33,331 nt of DNA. Origin: UBA6109 sp035366835. Lineage in GTDB: Bacteria > Desulfobacterota > Syntrophia > Syntrophales > UBA6109. Position 1 is the first letter of the stretch. Each line of letters opens with the position of its first letter. Shown in pieces: positions 22,096-29,923 of the stretch. The DNA is taken from assembly GCA_035366835.1 (NCBI GenBank), contig DAOSIS010000034.1:1-33331 (forward strand). The letters are read 5' to 3'. The notes under the pieces were generated by a model. That model made no database searches, had not been told where the DNA came from, and saw only the letters and a list, made by a program, of their open reading frames with translations. A program made the translations under genes and the position numbers.

Positions 22096-24066
22096 TCAAA
22101 ATTTCAATGATGCGCCGATCGTCCCGTTGGTGCCGGGCATGGGATAATCCTTCCGGTAGGCATAGCTCGTATTCGTCAGGTTTTCTCCGGCCAGGTAGAT
22201 TTCGCCTGAAAGCGGGGGCGATTTCAAGACAAACTCCCACGCGATCTTCCCGTTCAGCAGATAGAAGGAATCGACCGACGCGATGCTGCTGCCGCCGTAA
22301 TTCGCGTTCCGGTTGTTCGCCACATACTGGCCGCCGACGTACTGGCCGTCCAGGCTGAGTTTGAAGGGTTCGAGGAAACGCCAGTTCACGCCGGCGCTGG
22401 CCGACCAGTAGGGTGCGTAGGGGAGGTTTTCGGGCTCTCTCTTCGCGAGGTGCGTGGCGCCGGCGAAGATCGAAAGCGATTTGACAGGCGTATAGGTCAG
22501 CGACGCTTCTACGCCCTCCGTTTCGAAACGGGCGATGTTCTCGTAGTGCGGCGGTGCTGGGGTCGTGATCAGCAGGAGGCGGTTCTGGCCCTCATCACGA
22601 AAGACCGTCACGTCGAGTCGGAGACGGTCCCCGAAGGCGTGGCTGATCCCCGCCTCACGGTGATCGACGGTTTCCGGCTCGAGGTTCTGCCAGCGCCGGT
22701 TTCCGCCCCAGAAAAGATTCGACTGCGTAAGGACATAGATGCCCGGATAATTGACGCCACGGGCATAGGAAACGTGCAGTTCCGTCCGTCCGTAACCCAG
22801 CACAAGACCCGCCTGCGGCGCCCACGAGTTCCCGAATTCGTCGTGGGAGAAGAGGCGTATCCCAGCCGATGGCGTCAGATGCCATTTTTCTTCGTTCTCG
22901 AACCGATGGCTGAGCGATCCGTAAGGGGACAGGATGCGGAACGTCTCCCAGGGGAAAGTGCTGCCGGCGCGGGGGGCATCCCGGTCGATCCGTACTTTCC
23001 CGCTGACGAAATCCAGGTCGGCCCCGGCGATCGCCTCTCCGCCGCTCCAGGGCAGAAGCGTCTCCCTTGCGCGGATCCCGTAGTTGTTCCAATCGGTAAT
23101 TGTGTCGTAATAAAAGGCGTTCGTGAGATCGTACTGGTCCTGCCAGCTCGCCTTCCCGTTGTCCGTGTAGAGTTTCAGGCTGCCGCTGCCGAGCTCGTAT
23201 CGGTGTTCGAGGGAAATCACGGCCGTATCATCCGTCACGCGGTAGATTCCCTGTCGCTCGTTCGGCCGTCCCAAAGGACCCGGATCCTCGGCAAAGCTGT
23301 CCGTGCGGTTCACGATCAGGGACACGTAAAGCGGATCGTTGATCTGATGGCCGATCCGGCCGAAGTATTCCTGAACCTCTCCGGCGGAAAAATCCCGGTG
23401 GCCAGCGGAGCGGCGAAAACTCTGGATCAGGTAATAGTCCGTCTCCGCGACCTTGCCGCCGTGTTCCAGGACATCGGAGAAAGTCCCGTAGGAACCGCCG
23501 GCGCCGCTTATGCGTGTCGAGAACCCTTCCCTTTCCCGACGCTTGCTGACGACATTCACGACGCCGAAGGACGAGTTCCCGAAGAGGACGGGCTGCGCAC
23601 CCTTGTAGATCTCGATCTTCTCGGCGGGATCGATGCTGAGCGTATCCATCAACGGGTGCGCCCAGACGCCGACGAATCTCGGTATGCCGTCCACCGCCGT
23701 CTGGATCTCTCCGCCCGGCCGCGAGCTTCCCATGCCGCGGATGTAAACCGCCCCGCCTTCCGCCCCGCCGAAGGCGCCGACCGGATTCTGCCGGGAAATG
23801 ATCACGCCGGGAACCCGTCTCAGGGCCGAGGGAAGATCCTGGGCGTTCAGATCCTTGATCTGCCGTTCGGTAACCACTGCGACGGGATTGCCGTACGGAT
23901 CCTTCTGATCATCCGCAGTGACAGGCTTCCCCGTCACGACGACCTCTTCGAGGACGATCGGCGCCTTCTGCGGCTCCTGGGCACCCGTCGTAGCCGTCCA
24001 GACAAACCCCAGCAGCACAGCTCCGGATATCGACGCAGCCTTCACCCGTAAGATTGATCGGAACAT
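22096..24066 (-). CDS. TonB-dependent outer-membrane receptor (BtuB/CirA-like)
   Basis: The 656-residue protein has a signal peptide (about 1-29, ending TTGAQ), a TonB-box-like segment with EEVVVTG (39-45), and a plug domain (DLPSALRRVPGVIISRQ, GAVYIRGMGSSRPGGEIQTA, VDGIPRF, IEIYKGAQPVLFGNSSFGVVNVVSKR). A C-terminal 22-strand-type barrel follows, ending in the aromatic residue Phe (GASLKF) needed for outer-membrane insertion. The substrate cannot be read from sequence. Its position beside nikR and an ECF S component next to a [NiFe] hydrogenase suggests a nickel or cobalt chelate; cobalamin is the main alternative. AAGGA precedes the ATG. Confidence 0.9.
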   Translation of the reverse strand: MFRSILRVKAASISGAVLLGFVWTATTGAQEPQKAPIVLEEVVVTGKPVTADDQKDPYGNPVAVVTERQIKDLNAQDLPSALRRVPGVIISRQNPVGAFGGAEGGAVYIRGMGSSRPGGEIQTAVDGIPRFVGVWAHPLMDTLSIDPAEKIEIYKGAQPVLFGNSSFGVVNVVSKRREREGFSTRISGAGGSYGTFSDVLEHGGKVAETDYYLIQSFRRSAGHRDFSAGEVQEYFGRIGHQINDPLYVSLIVNRTDSFAEDPGPLGRPNERQGIYRVTDDTAVISLEHRYELGSGSLKLYTDNGKASWQDQYDLTNAFYYDTITDWNNYGIRARETLLPWSGGEAIAGADLDFVSGKVRIDRDAPRAGSTFPWETFRILSPYGSLSHRFENEEKWHLTPSAGIRLFSHDEFGNSWAPQAGLVLGYGRTELHVSYARGVNYPGIYVLTQSNLFWGGNRRWQNLEPETVDHREAGISHAFGDRLRLDVTVFRDEGQNRLLLITTPAPPHYENIARFETEGVEASLTYTPVKSLSIFAGATHLAKREPENLPYAPYWSASAGVNWRFLEPFKLSLDGQYVGGQYVANNRNANYGGSSIASVDSFYLLNGKIAWEFVLKSPPLSGEIYLAGENLTNTSYAYRKDYPMPGTNGTIGASLKF

Positions 24067-24100
24067 CTCATGATTCCTTTCCGGGAAAGCGGATCTTGGT

Positions 24101-24114
24101 AGATATTACTATCT
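24101..24114. promoter_or_regulatory. Candidate operator before the TonB receptor
   Basis: AGATATTACTATCT is an inverted repeat (AGATA/TATCT) 35 bases upstream of the receptor ATG. Its core TATTACTAT recurs before the ECF gene (24805-24813), and TATTACT occurs in the inverted repeat upstream of nikR. It is a candidate NikR site. Confidence 0.35.
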
Positions 24115-24224
24115 GAATTTCCGTGGCACGAATTGGCGCAAAAAAGAAGCCCGACCCGATGCCACCCACCGCTTACGTTCAGGAGAATTGAGACGGATGG
24201 GCTGGGAGGGACTCCTCTCGCTGG

Positions 24225-24746
24225 TCACTTGCCTCTCAGAAGCATCGCCAGAAAGGATCCTGCGGCGATCTGGATCACGATCCCCGGGTATCCTTGCCAG
24301 AGATCGGCAAAGCCGACCGATGGAGAACCCGTTAATGCGGTGACCGCAAGGCCGAAAGAGATCTGGACTCCGATAACCGTCACGACAGCCTCAGAGAACA
24401 CATTCCCGATGAGGCGGCGTTCCGCTATGAGGCCGCCTACAACTCCCAACGCTGTTGTTTTCAGTGCGATTTCCAGAAGGCTGGTGGTGAGGGGCAGACC
24501 GGAGATGCCGAAGCTCAGGAGCGGTGTCACCAATCCGACCATCGCTCCACAGCGCCAGCCGAAGGCCAGGCCCGTGACGACGGCAAAGAAATGCATGGGC
24601 AGCCACATCTTCCCCCATTCGGCGCCGCCCAACGCATGAATGACATACACTGCCAATACGTTCAAGCCCACGAACAGGCAGGAATACACATGGACTTTCG
24701 TGCTTCGAAAATCGAAGATACGGTAAGATTCGATTCCAGATACCAT
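24225..24746 (-). CDS. ECF-type transporter S (substrate-binding) component
   Basis: The 173-residue membrane protein has about five or six hydrophobic spans. It carries the block KMWLPMHFFAVVTGLAFGWRCGAMVGLVTPLLSF, typical in pattern of ECF S components that read PMHxPVLLAGLxxGxxxGxxxGxxxPLxSF. It lacks the N-terminal Met-His-Ile motif of the CbiM/NikM cobalt and nickel components, so it is not simply one of those. Start 24746 has AAGGAGG eight bases upstream; 24767 has none. No ATPase (EcfA) or EcfT gene is in the window, so it must share an energising module from elsewhere. A TonB receptor follows 158 bases downstream. Nickel or another micronutrient is the likely cargo. Confidence 0.72.
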   Translation of the reverse strand: MVSGIESYRIFDFRSTKVHVYSCLFVGLNVLAVYVIHALGGAEWGKMWLPMHFFAVVTGLAFGWRCGAMVGLVTPLLSFGISGLPLTTSLLEIALKTTALGVVGGLIAERRLIGNVFSEAVVTVIGVQISFGLAVTALTGSPSVGFADLWQGYPGIVIQIAAGSFLAMLLRGK

Positions 24747-24797
24747 GAACAGCACCTCCTTATCCATTTTTCGACAAATACGTACACGTACGCTCCG

Positions 24798-24840
24798 CTT
24801 GGTGTATTACTATATTGTAAAACGTGTTACGTTATCAAGA
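24798..24840 (-). promoter_or_regulatory. Promoter region of the ECF/TonB unit with repeated half-sites
   Basis: On the minus strand TTGATA is followed after 18 bases by TATAGT. Three related heptamers lie over and next to the spacer: GTATTAC (24804-24810), GTAAAAC (24817-24823) and GTGTTAC (24824-24830), written on the plus strand. GTGTTAC/GTAACAC is the half-site described for NikR in Deltaproteobacteria, though the spacing and orientation here are not canonical. Confidence 0.4.
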
Positions 24841-24885
24841 AAAATTTTTGGTCCTTAGGCTTGACACTGTCAGCCATAGCAGCAG

Positions 24886-25050
24886 GAATGGGTTTGGCTG
24901 GCCGCAGCGAAGAAAAATACGGCGGAACGGTTCGGCCTTGCCCTCGCCAAGCGGATCGTGCACAGACACGGGGGCTGGCCTGGGCGAAAAGGGAGGTGGG
25001 AAAAAGGTGCGACATTCTATTTCACGCTTCCGGCTGGGTCCCGTAATTGT
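24886..25050 (+). pseudogene. Remnant of a sensor histidine kinase (HATPase C-terminus)
   Basis: Plus-strand reading gives GLALAKRIVHRHGG (about 24934-24973) in one frame, LAWAKREVGK in the next (24975-25004), and GATFYFTLPAGS (25006-25041) back in the first. Together they follow the G2 box and C-terminal strands of a histidine kinase ATPase domain (GLALxKRIVxxHGGxxxxxSxxGxGxTFxFTLP). At least two frameshifts are needed, and the N-box, dimerisation and sensor parts are missing. The remnant abuts a response regulator on the opposite strand, possibly its former partner. Confidence 0.6.
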
Positions 25051-25084
25051 CGCAAAGATTGAGGGATCTTCCCTCGGGGGTGTC

Positions 25085-25513
25085 TCAGTTCCTCCTTCTC
25101 GCCTGGAGGGCTTTGTGAACGGCCGGCATGAGCCGGTCCAGCCTGCTTTTCAAGACAGCGCCGTCGGCTCCGCAGGCGAGGATTCTGATGATCCTGTCAT
25201 CGTCTCCGTCAAGGACACCGGTGACCAGGATAAACGGAACCCCGGGCAGCCGCCTTCTTGCCTCGGCCAGGGCCAGTGCTCCACTGTATTGGGGGAGATC
25301 GTAGTCGGACAGAATCAGATCAGGACAAAATTCCTCGCACGCCTGAAGAAATTCCCTCTCGTTCAGGGTCCGTCTTGCCGTAAAGGGAAGACCCGATTCC
25401 ATCAGTTCGAATTCCACCAGATCGGCATCGGTCTCCTTGTCTTCCAGGATCAGGACGCGTATCTTGTCGGCCATCCCTGAGACTTTACTTTCCATGCCTC
25501 GAATATCTGCCAT
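25085..25513 (-). CDS. Single-domain response regulator (CheY-like receiver)
   Basis: The 142-residue receiver domain has acidic residues in LILEDKETDADLVE, phospho-acceptor Asp in LILSDYDLPQYSG, Thr in FILVTGV and Lys in AVLKSRLD. No output domain is attached. The SDYDLP form is common in receivers fused to or paired with PAS/histidine kinases. Start is uncertain: ATGs at 25513, 25495 and 25474 are in frame. The receiver fold begins at the last (MADKIRVLILEDKE), while GAGAGGGG adjoins the first. The only kinase trace nearby is the broken one at its 3' side. Confidence 0.85.
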   Translation of the reverse strand: MADIRGMESKVSGMADKIRVLILEDKETDADLVEFELMESGLPFTARRTLNEREFLQACEEFCPDLILSDYDLPQYSGALALAEARRRLPGVPFILVTGVLDGDDDRIIRILACGADGAVLKSRLDRLMPAVHKALQARRRN

Positions 25514-25804
25514 CCCCTCTCGCCAGCGTTTTTCTCATGATACCGACGGACCGAGGGGAATGCCATAATCCTTGTCCTGATTTTTCGGCCCAATAACCTC
25601 AGCGGCGCCTTCGAAAAGGTTGAAGGTGCGGTAGGATGGATTGCGCATGTCGGGGCATGGAGCGTCCACAGCCTGCAGCCCGATTTCTGCGGCCAATATT
25701 TCGTTGACAGGATGGAGATCTATCTATAATTTGCCTGTGCAAACGGCTCCCTGTCGGGGGATCCGTTTCCTCCAACGAACCACCGTGCGGGAAAGGAAGG
25801 GATC
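25514..25804. other. Intergenic region with a possible gene remnant
   Basis: About 290 bases between two divergent response regulators. On the minus strand an open frame without a usual start (about 25730 to 25538) includes DMRNPSYRTFNLFEGAAEVI and ends in TGA. Its third codon positions look coding, but I do not recognise it. The plus strand holds the promoter of the next gene. Confidence 0.3.
25704..25730 (+). promoter_or_regulatory. Candidate promoter of the Rcp-like response regulator
   Basis: TTGACA (25704-25709) and TATAAT (25725-25730) are both perfect, with a short 15-base spacer, 75 bases before the start codon. The spacer is below the optimum, so the site may need an activator or use a shifted -35. 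Confidence 0.5.
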
Positions 25805-26245
25805 ATGATCGACAATGTGAGCGATATCATTCTTGTGGAAGACAATGCTGCCGACATCGAACTGGTCCTGGACTCTTTCAAGGAGAACAATCTTGCCAAC
25901 CGCGTCAAGGTGCTGAAGGACGGGGAAGAAGCGCTCGATTATATCTTCAGAACGGGGAAGTACAAGGACTGTGGCATGTGCGAAACGCCCAAGCTGATCC
26001 TCCTGGATCTCAAACTGCCGAAGGTCGACGGCCTTGAGGTTCTGAGGAGAGTCCGGTCGGACGAGCGGACAAAGTCGATACCCGTTGTGGTCCTCACGGC
26101 CTCGCGGGCGGATCAGGAACGGATCGAGAGTTACAGGCTTGGCGTCAACAGCTACATCGTAAAGCCCGTCGACTTCACAAACTTCAGCCACGTCGTCGCT
26201 CAGATAGGGTTTTATTGGGCAATGATCAACAAGCCCCTCTTCTGA
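25805..26245 (+). CDS. Single-domain response regulator (Rcp1-like)
   Basis: The 146-residue receiver is of the Rcp1/phytochrome-partner type: ILVEDNAADIELVLDSF, VKVLKDGEEALDYIFRTGKY, phospho-acceptor Asp68 in LILLDLKLPKVDGLEVL, Thr98 and Lys120. The insertion GKYKDCGMCETPK between helix 2 and strand 3 is usual for this subfamily. Such proteins receive phosphate from bacteriophytochrome or other PAS-GAF histidine kinases and have no DNA-binding domain. AAAGGAAGGG precedes the ATG. No kinase partner is present, so it is an orphan in this window. Confidence 0.92.
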   Translation: MIDNVSDIILVEDNAADIELVLDSFKENNLANRVKVLKDGEEALDYIFRTGKYKDCGMCETPKLILLDLKLPKVDGLEVLRRVRSDERTKSIPVVVLTASRADQERIESYRLGVNSYIVKPVDFTNFSHVVAQIGFYWAMINKPLF

Positions 26246-26353
26246 AACGAGGGCCCGCCCGGAGGAGCGAACCGGAGTCCATCCGCTGCTTTGCCCTGTT
26301 GACCCCTTACCTGCGGACCGGCGGGGATGCGCCGCTTCGCGCCGTCCCGGCTG

Positions 26354-27562
26354 CTATTTCATCCGGAACAGCGGTTCCAAGGGGATTTCGGTCCACTCCA
26401 CGCGACCCGGAACTTTTACCCAGATCTTTCGGTCTCCCGGCGACGCCACGACCTGGAAAATGGTTCCGTCGTGGGTTGCCCCGCCCTTTTCGATGCGCAC
26501 ATCCATGATGTCCTTCATCATGACTTCCGGAGAGATCGCACCTTTGTGCCGGGAGGCGAGTTGCATCAGGTTCCCCTTCCGACGCTGGTTGGCGCCGCCG
26601 TCTTTCGCCGGGTTCAGCGGGGTGATGCTCCAGTCCGGATGCGAGTACGCGTTCGCCGCAACGACGATTCCTTCGGCATCCTGGTCCCGTCGCTTCGTTT
26701 CCCAGAGCGAGCATTCATAGGAATAGGCGCGGGTCGGGTCCGCCGCGGTGATGATGGAGCTCATGTCCACCAGCGTGGAGCGCATGGCCCGGTCCAGTTC
26801 GGCGAGGGTGCGATATTCCTGCAGATACAGGAACAGCGTCGTGAAGATGGAGACCCGGTCCAGGGAGAACCCCATTTCGTTCCCGGAATTCAGTTCGATG
26901 AACAAGCCATCGGCGTTCATGCCCGTTGCGTTGTAGATCACGCCGGGGTAGTTGATCAGCGCGGTGGGAATGCTTCCGTCGTTGGGCTTGAAAACGGCCA
27001 CCAGCGGACGCGCGAAGGCGAGATAGGCCGGGTCGTCATCGTCATTTCTTCCGAAAACGACCGGGCCTTTGGTATAAGGGCCCCAGACTGCTATCCCGGA
27101 ACATTTTCCATAAGACAGCTTGTTGATCTTCGGGAACCATTCGAGCGCGTTGACGAGGAGGACTTTGTCCAGCGAAAGACCGGAGGTCTCGGCCATTCCG
27201 TACAGGATCTCTTTGTAACGCCGGGGGTAACGGTCAAACAACGCCTTGGCGATTGTGTTCAGCTCGTCTACGGTCATTCGTCTCTTCGGATCCGGGTTGT
27301 TGAGGAAGACGTCGCCGATCGCGGCATGCATCGCCTGCAGGTCGTCCTTCGCAAGGTCTCCGTACTGGCGCCCCATCTGGCGGTAGTCGCCGTTCAGCAC
27401 CAGCACGCTCACGAGGCCCGACTTGACGACCTTTCCACCTTCGAATTCCCCGTATTTCACGTCCCTACTCTTTGCGCCCGCGCCTTGCTGAGCCGGGCAG
27501 GTGCTCCATGTCGCAAAGATCAGCAGGGCTGCACACAGAACGACGTAATGCTTCTTGTTCAT
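26354..27562 (-). CDS. Exported C45/Ntn-hydrolase family acyltransferase-like protein
   Basis: The 402-residue protein has a signal peptide (about 1-25, MNKKHYVVLCAALLIFATWS) and the layout of C45 peptidase/acyl-CoA:6-aminopenicillanic acid acyltransferase-like proteins. These include YRQMGRQYGDLAK near the start, the candidate nucleophile Cys154 in KCSGIAVWG preceded by Lys, GPVVFGRNDDDD, and a late NAYSHPDW block. In this family, cleavage before the Cys frees it as an N-terminal nucleophile that hydrolyses or transfers amide groups. Substrate is unknown; choloylglycine hydrolase-like activity on amides is the nearest comparison. It is monocistronic and convergent with the response regulator. 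Confidence 0.72.
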   Translation of the reverse strand: MNKKHYVVLCAALLIFATWSTCPAQQGAGAKSRDVKYGEFEGGKVVKSGLVSVLVLNGDYRQMGRQYGDLAKDDLQAMHAAIGDVFLNNPDPKRRMTVDELNTIAKALFDRYPRRYKEILYGMAETSGLSLDKVLLVNALEWFPKINKLSYGKCSGIAVWGPYTKGPVVFGRNDDDDPAYLAFARPLVAVFKPNDGSIPTALINYPGVIYNATGMNADGLFIELNSGNEMGFSLDRVSIFTTLFLYLQEYRTLAELDRAMRSTLVDMSSIITAADPTRAYSYECSLWETKRRDQDAEGIVVAANAYSHPDWSITPLNPAKDGGANQRRKGNLMQLASRHKGAISPEVMMKDIMDVRIEKGGATHDGTIFQVVASPGDRKIWVKVPGRVEWTEIPLEPLFRMK

Positions 27563-27699
27563 TTACCCGTCCTTTCCTTTGCCTTATCCCCAAATTGCAA
27601 TCGATATCATTCCTATACAGCAACCGTGAACGGGCCACAAGATGCGCGCCAAAGAAGAAGGCTTCGTGATGACGCGGCATCGCAGGGACCTTCATGCCA

Positions 27700-27729
27700 T
27701 TGACATCGGCCGGATCAAAAACCTATACT
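27700..27729 (+). promoter_or_regulatory. Promoter of the methyltransferase gene
   Basis: TTGACA (27700-27705), 18-base spacer, TATACT (27724-27729), 49 bases before the ATG. It probably also drives the HAD gene behind it. Confidence 0.6.
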
Positions 27730-27778
27730 TTCACAGTCGACAACAAGAGGGATCAACGCCCGACATCGAGGTGAGGCC

Positions 27779-28348
27779 ATGAGCAGGAAGCCCGTTGCCG
27801 CCGGGAAGAGCAGCTTTGATCTGATCGATCCGTCCGCTTTCTTTGCACATGTCGAAATCGACCCCGGCGGCCGGATCCTCGATGCGGCATGCGGGGTCGG
27901 ACGGTACAGCATCGAAATCTCCAGGCGCTTGGATGAAAAGGGCGTCATCCATGCCGTCGATCTCTGGGACGAGGGCATCGAGATCCTGAAAAAGACGATC
28001 GCAGAAAGGCATATCTCCAATATTCATCCGATACGGGCCGATATCACGAAGCACATACCCGTCGAGGGGGAGTCGATCGACTTCGGCCTGATGGCGACGA
28101 TTCTTCATGACCTGTCGCCCGAAGAGCAGGATCGGACGCTCAGGGAAATGGTCAGAGTGCTGAAGCCCGGGGGTGTTCTCGCAGTCATCGAGTTCAAGAA
28201 AATCAGGGAAGGCCCCGGCCCCCCGATCGCCATCCGGATGTCCGAACAGGAGACCGAAGCAAAAATCACGAAATACGGCTTTCTCAAGACCTATCAGGGC
28301 GAGATCGGTGAATTCAATTACCTGATGAATTTTCGAAAGACCGGTTGA
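27779..28348 (+). CDS. Class I SAM-dependent methyltransferase
   Basis: The 189-residue protein has the SAM-binding motif I ILDAACGVGRYS (33-44), an acidic residue at the end of strand 2 (HAVDLWDEGIEIL), and ADITKHIPVEGESIDFGLMATILHDL with motif IV/V, then LKPGGVLAVIEF. It resembles UbiE/Methyltransf_11-type enzymes. The substrate is not evident: no quinone or other pathway gene adjoins. The ATG follows GAGGTGAGGCC. A HAD hydrolase gene starts 61 bases downstream on the same strand. Confidence 0.85.
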   Translation: MSRKPVAAGKSSFDLIDPSAFFAHVEIDPGGRILDAACGVGRYSIEISRRLDEKGVIHAVDLWDEGIEILKKTIAERHISNIHPIRADITKHIPVEGESIDFGLMATILHDLSPEEQDRTLREMVRVLKPGGVLAVIEFKKIREGPGPPIAIRMSEQETEAKITKYGFLKTYQGEIGEFNYLMNFRKTG

Positions 28349-28409
28349 TGGCCGGCGGGAACATTACCGGTATTTCCGCCGAAAACGGAATCGTCCACAG
28401 GGAGAGCAG

Positions 28410-29051
28410 ATGAAACGCGGGGACAGCGAGATTGACATCGTGCTCTTCGATTTCGGAGGGGTGCTCGCCGAGGAAGGCTTCAAGCAGGGCCTCGCAGCGA
28501 TCGCAAAGGCGAACGGACTTGACGAGGACGGATTCGTCAAGACCGCTCACGATACCATTTATGCCACGGGCTATGTCCTTGGCAAGGCCCCTGAGCGCGT
28601 GTTCTGGAGTGCGTTGCGGCAGAAGACGGGAGTCAGGGGGGACGACGATGCCTTCAGGCAGGAGATCCTGTCTCGCTTCACCGTGAGGGACTGGATGCTC
28701 GATCTGGTGAAGGCGTTGAAGACTCGCGGGGTGAGGGTCGGCATCCTGAGCGATCAGACGGACCTGCTGGACAGGCTCGACAAGAGATACCATTTCTTCA
28801 GATTCTTCGATTGCATCTTCAACAGCTATCACGTGGGCAAGGGCAAGAGGGATCCAAGCCTTTTCCACGATATTGTCGAGGAACTGAAAACAAGGCCGGA
28901 GCGAGTGCTCTTCATCGATGACGATTTGGGAAATGTGGAAAGGGCAAGACAGCAGGGATGGCGGGCCGTTCATTATGTCGACCGGGACGGTTTCGAGAAG
29001 GACATCGGGGATATCTTCCCGGCGGCCCGCCCGTATCGGCCGTCAGGGTGA
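28410..29051 (+). CDS. HAD-superfamily hydrolase (subfamily IA)
   Basis: The 213-residue protein has HAD motif I FDFGGVLAEEG with nucleophile Asp14, a helical cap insert, motif II GILSDQT, motif III Lys in GKGKRDPS and motif IV FIDDDLGNVERA. In motif I the second Asp of DxD is Gly, a form widespread in the IA group with the wording DFGGV. Such members may be phosphatases of altered mechanism or dehalogenase-like hydrolases. The cap sequence does not reveal the substrate. It probably shares a transcript with the methyltransferase. Confidence 0.85.
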   Translation: MKRGDSEIDIVLFDFGGVLAEEGFKQGLAAIAKANGLDEDGFVKTAHDTIYATGYVLGKAPERVFWSALRQKTGVRGDDDAFRQEILSRFTVRDWMLDLVKALKTRGVRVGILSDQTDLLDRLDKRYHFFRFFDCIFNSYHVGKGKRDPSLFHDIVEELKTRPERVLFIDDDLGNVERARQQGWRAVHYVDRDGFEKDIGDIFPAARPYRPSG

Positions 29052-29254
29052 GGGACTGTCGGGGGGGGCCGGATCTTCATACCCGTCTCTTTCTATGCCT
29101 GATCGACGAATACATCCATTGGGGAAACCTGTTCGAAATCCCTTAGGAGAGGTCCGCGGCTTCGGCCGTCGGCATGCTCCGGCCGTTGCCAGGTGATTTC
29201 CTGTGGTGAACCGATGCGGGCAATGCTAAAGTCATCGGGAGGAGAAGTATTCGC

Positions 29255-29283
29255 TTGACTGCTCAAAGGCCATGAGATATTGA
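29255..29283 (+). promoter_or_regulatory. Candidate promoter of the 99-residue protein gene
   Basis: TTGACT (29255-29260), 17 bases, TATTGA (29278-29283), about 50 bases before the start. The rest of the 29052-29333 gap shows no gene I can support. Confidence 0.45.
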
Positions 29284-29333
29284 TCGCGACCGCCTGCAAT
29301 GCGTCATCAATGATGTCGTAAAGGAGTGAGACC

Positions 29334-29633
29334 ATGCCCGACTACTGGATCAAGATCAGCGAGACGGAAGAGGAAGACGTCAGACATCACCATTACCTGA
29401 TCTCCGCGGAGGACGAGACCCAGGTACGGAAGTCCGCCATGAAGTTCATGGAGAGCTTTATCGACGATGACGAGAATCCGGACAAGATCGAGAACGGATT
29501 TGCGTTTTTCAACAAGGCCGTGATGGTCAGGCTTGAGTCCATCAAAGAAACGACCAAGGAGAAATTCAAGGAATTTCTTCTGAAGACCCACACGATCGAC
29601 ATGACGGAGCCCAAGACGAAGCCTTCGAGGTGA
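29334..29633 (+). CDS. Small conserved-looking protein of unknown function
   Basis: The 99-residue protein is rich in Lys, Glu and Asp. It has no cysteines, signal peptide or membrane span. It begins MPDYWIKISETEEEDVRHHHYLISAEDE and contains a helix-prone stretch (KSAMKFMESFIDD) and a C-terminal helical part (SIKETTKEKFKEFLLKTH). AAGGAGTGAGACC gives a good ribosome binding site and codon use matches the neighbours, so it is probably real. I do not recognise the family. It stands alone between the HAD gene and an SDR remnant. Confidence 0.65.
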   Translation: MPDYWIKISETEEEDVRHHHYLISAEDETQVRKSAMKFMESFIDDDENPDKIENGFAFFNKAVMVRLESIKETTKEKFKEFLLKTHTIDMTEPKTKPSR

Positions 29634-29764
29634 AGGTGCAATAGGAACCTCGATCGGCAATCGAGCCTCATCACGCATCCAATACCCTTGCTTGCCCCGG
29701 TGATGACGGCAACCGTCCGTCCGGACGGCCCATCGGCGATTCCTTCCATTCCCCTGAACGTCAT
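29634..29764 (-). pseudogene. N-terminal fragment of a short-chain dehydrogenase
   Basis: On the minus strand, MEGIADGPSGRTVAVITGASKGIG (written from about 29749) contains the SDR cofactor motif TGASKGIG right after a hydrophobic first strand, as at the N-terminus of short-chain dehydrogenases. After GIG the SDR pattern is lost (CVMRLDCRSRF), and the frame runs on into the antisense of the preceding gene. No active-site YxxxK follows. It is read as the stump of a deleted gene. Confidence 0.5.
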
Positions 29765-29923
29765 CCTGGCTGGTCATGTCCGCGAATCGAAGTGCGCACC
29801 ATTATCATGGCATCCCGATGCCTTGCCGTGCGGAATCGCTCACGTACCCCAGGCAGATGGGCCGTGCCGTCAATGCGCCTTCCCTGAGAGGCGCTGAACG
29901 GGACATCCCGATACCTGCGCCGG

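Noticed and set aside
24067..24224. Cobalamin riboswitch before the TonB receptor.
   Set aside because: The 158-base gap shows no convincing B12 box and is short for the element; only an inverted repeat and weak stems are visible.
24225..24746. CbiM/NikM-type nickel or cobalt permease.
   Set aside because: The N-terminal Met-His-Ile motif needed for metal binding in those proteins is missing; a general ECF S component fits better.
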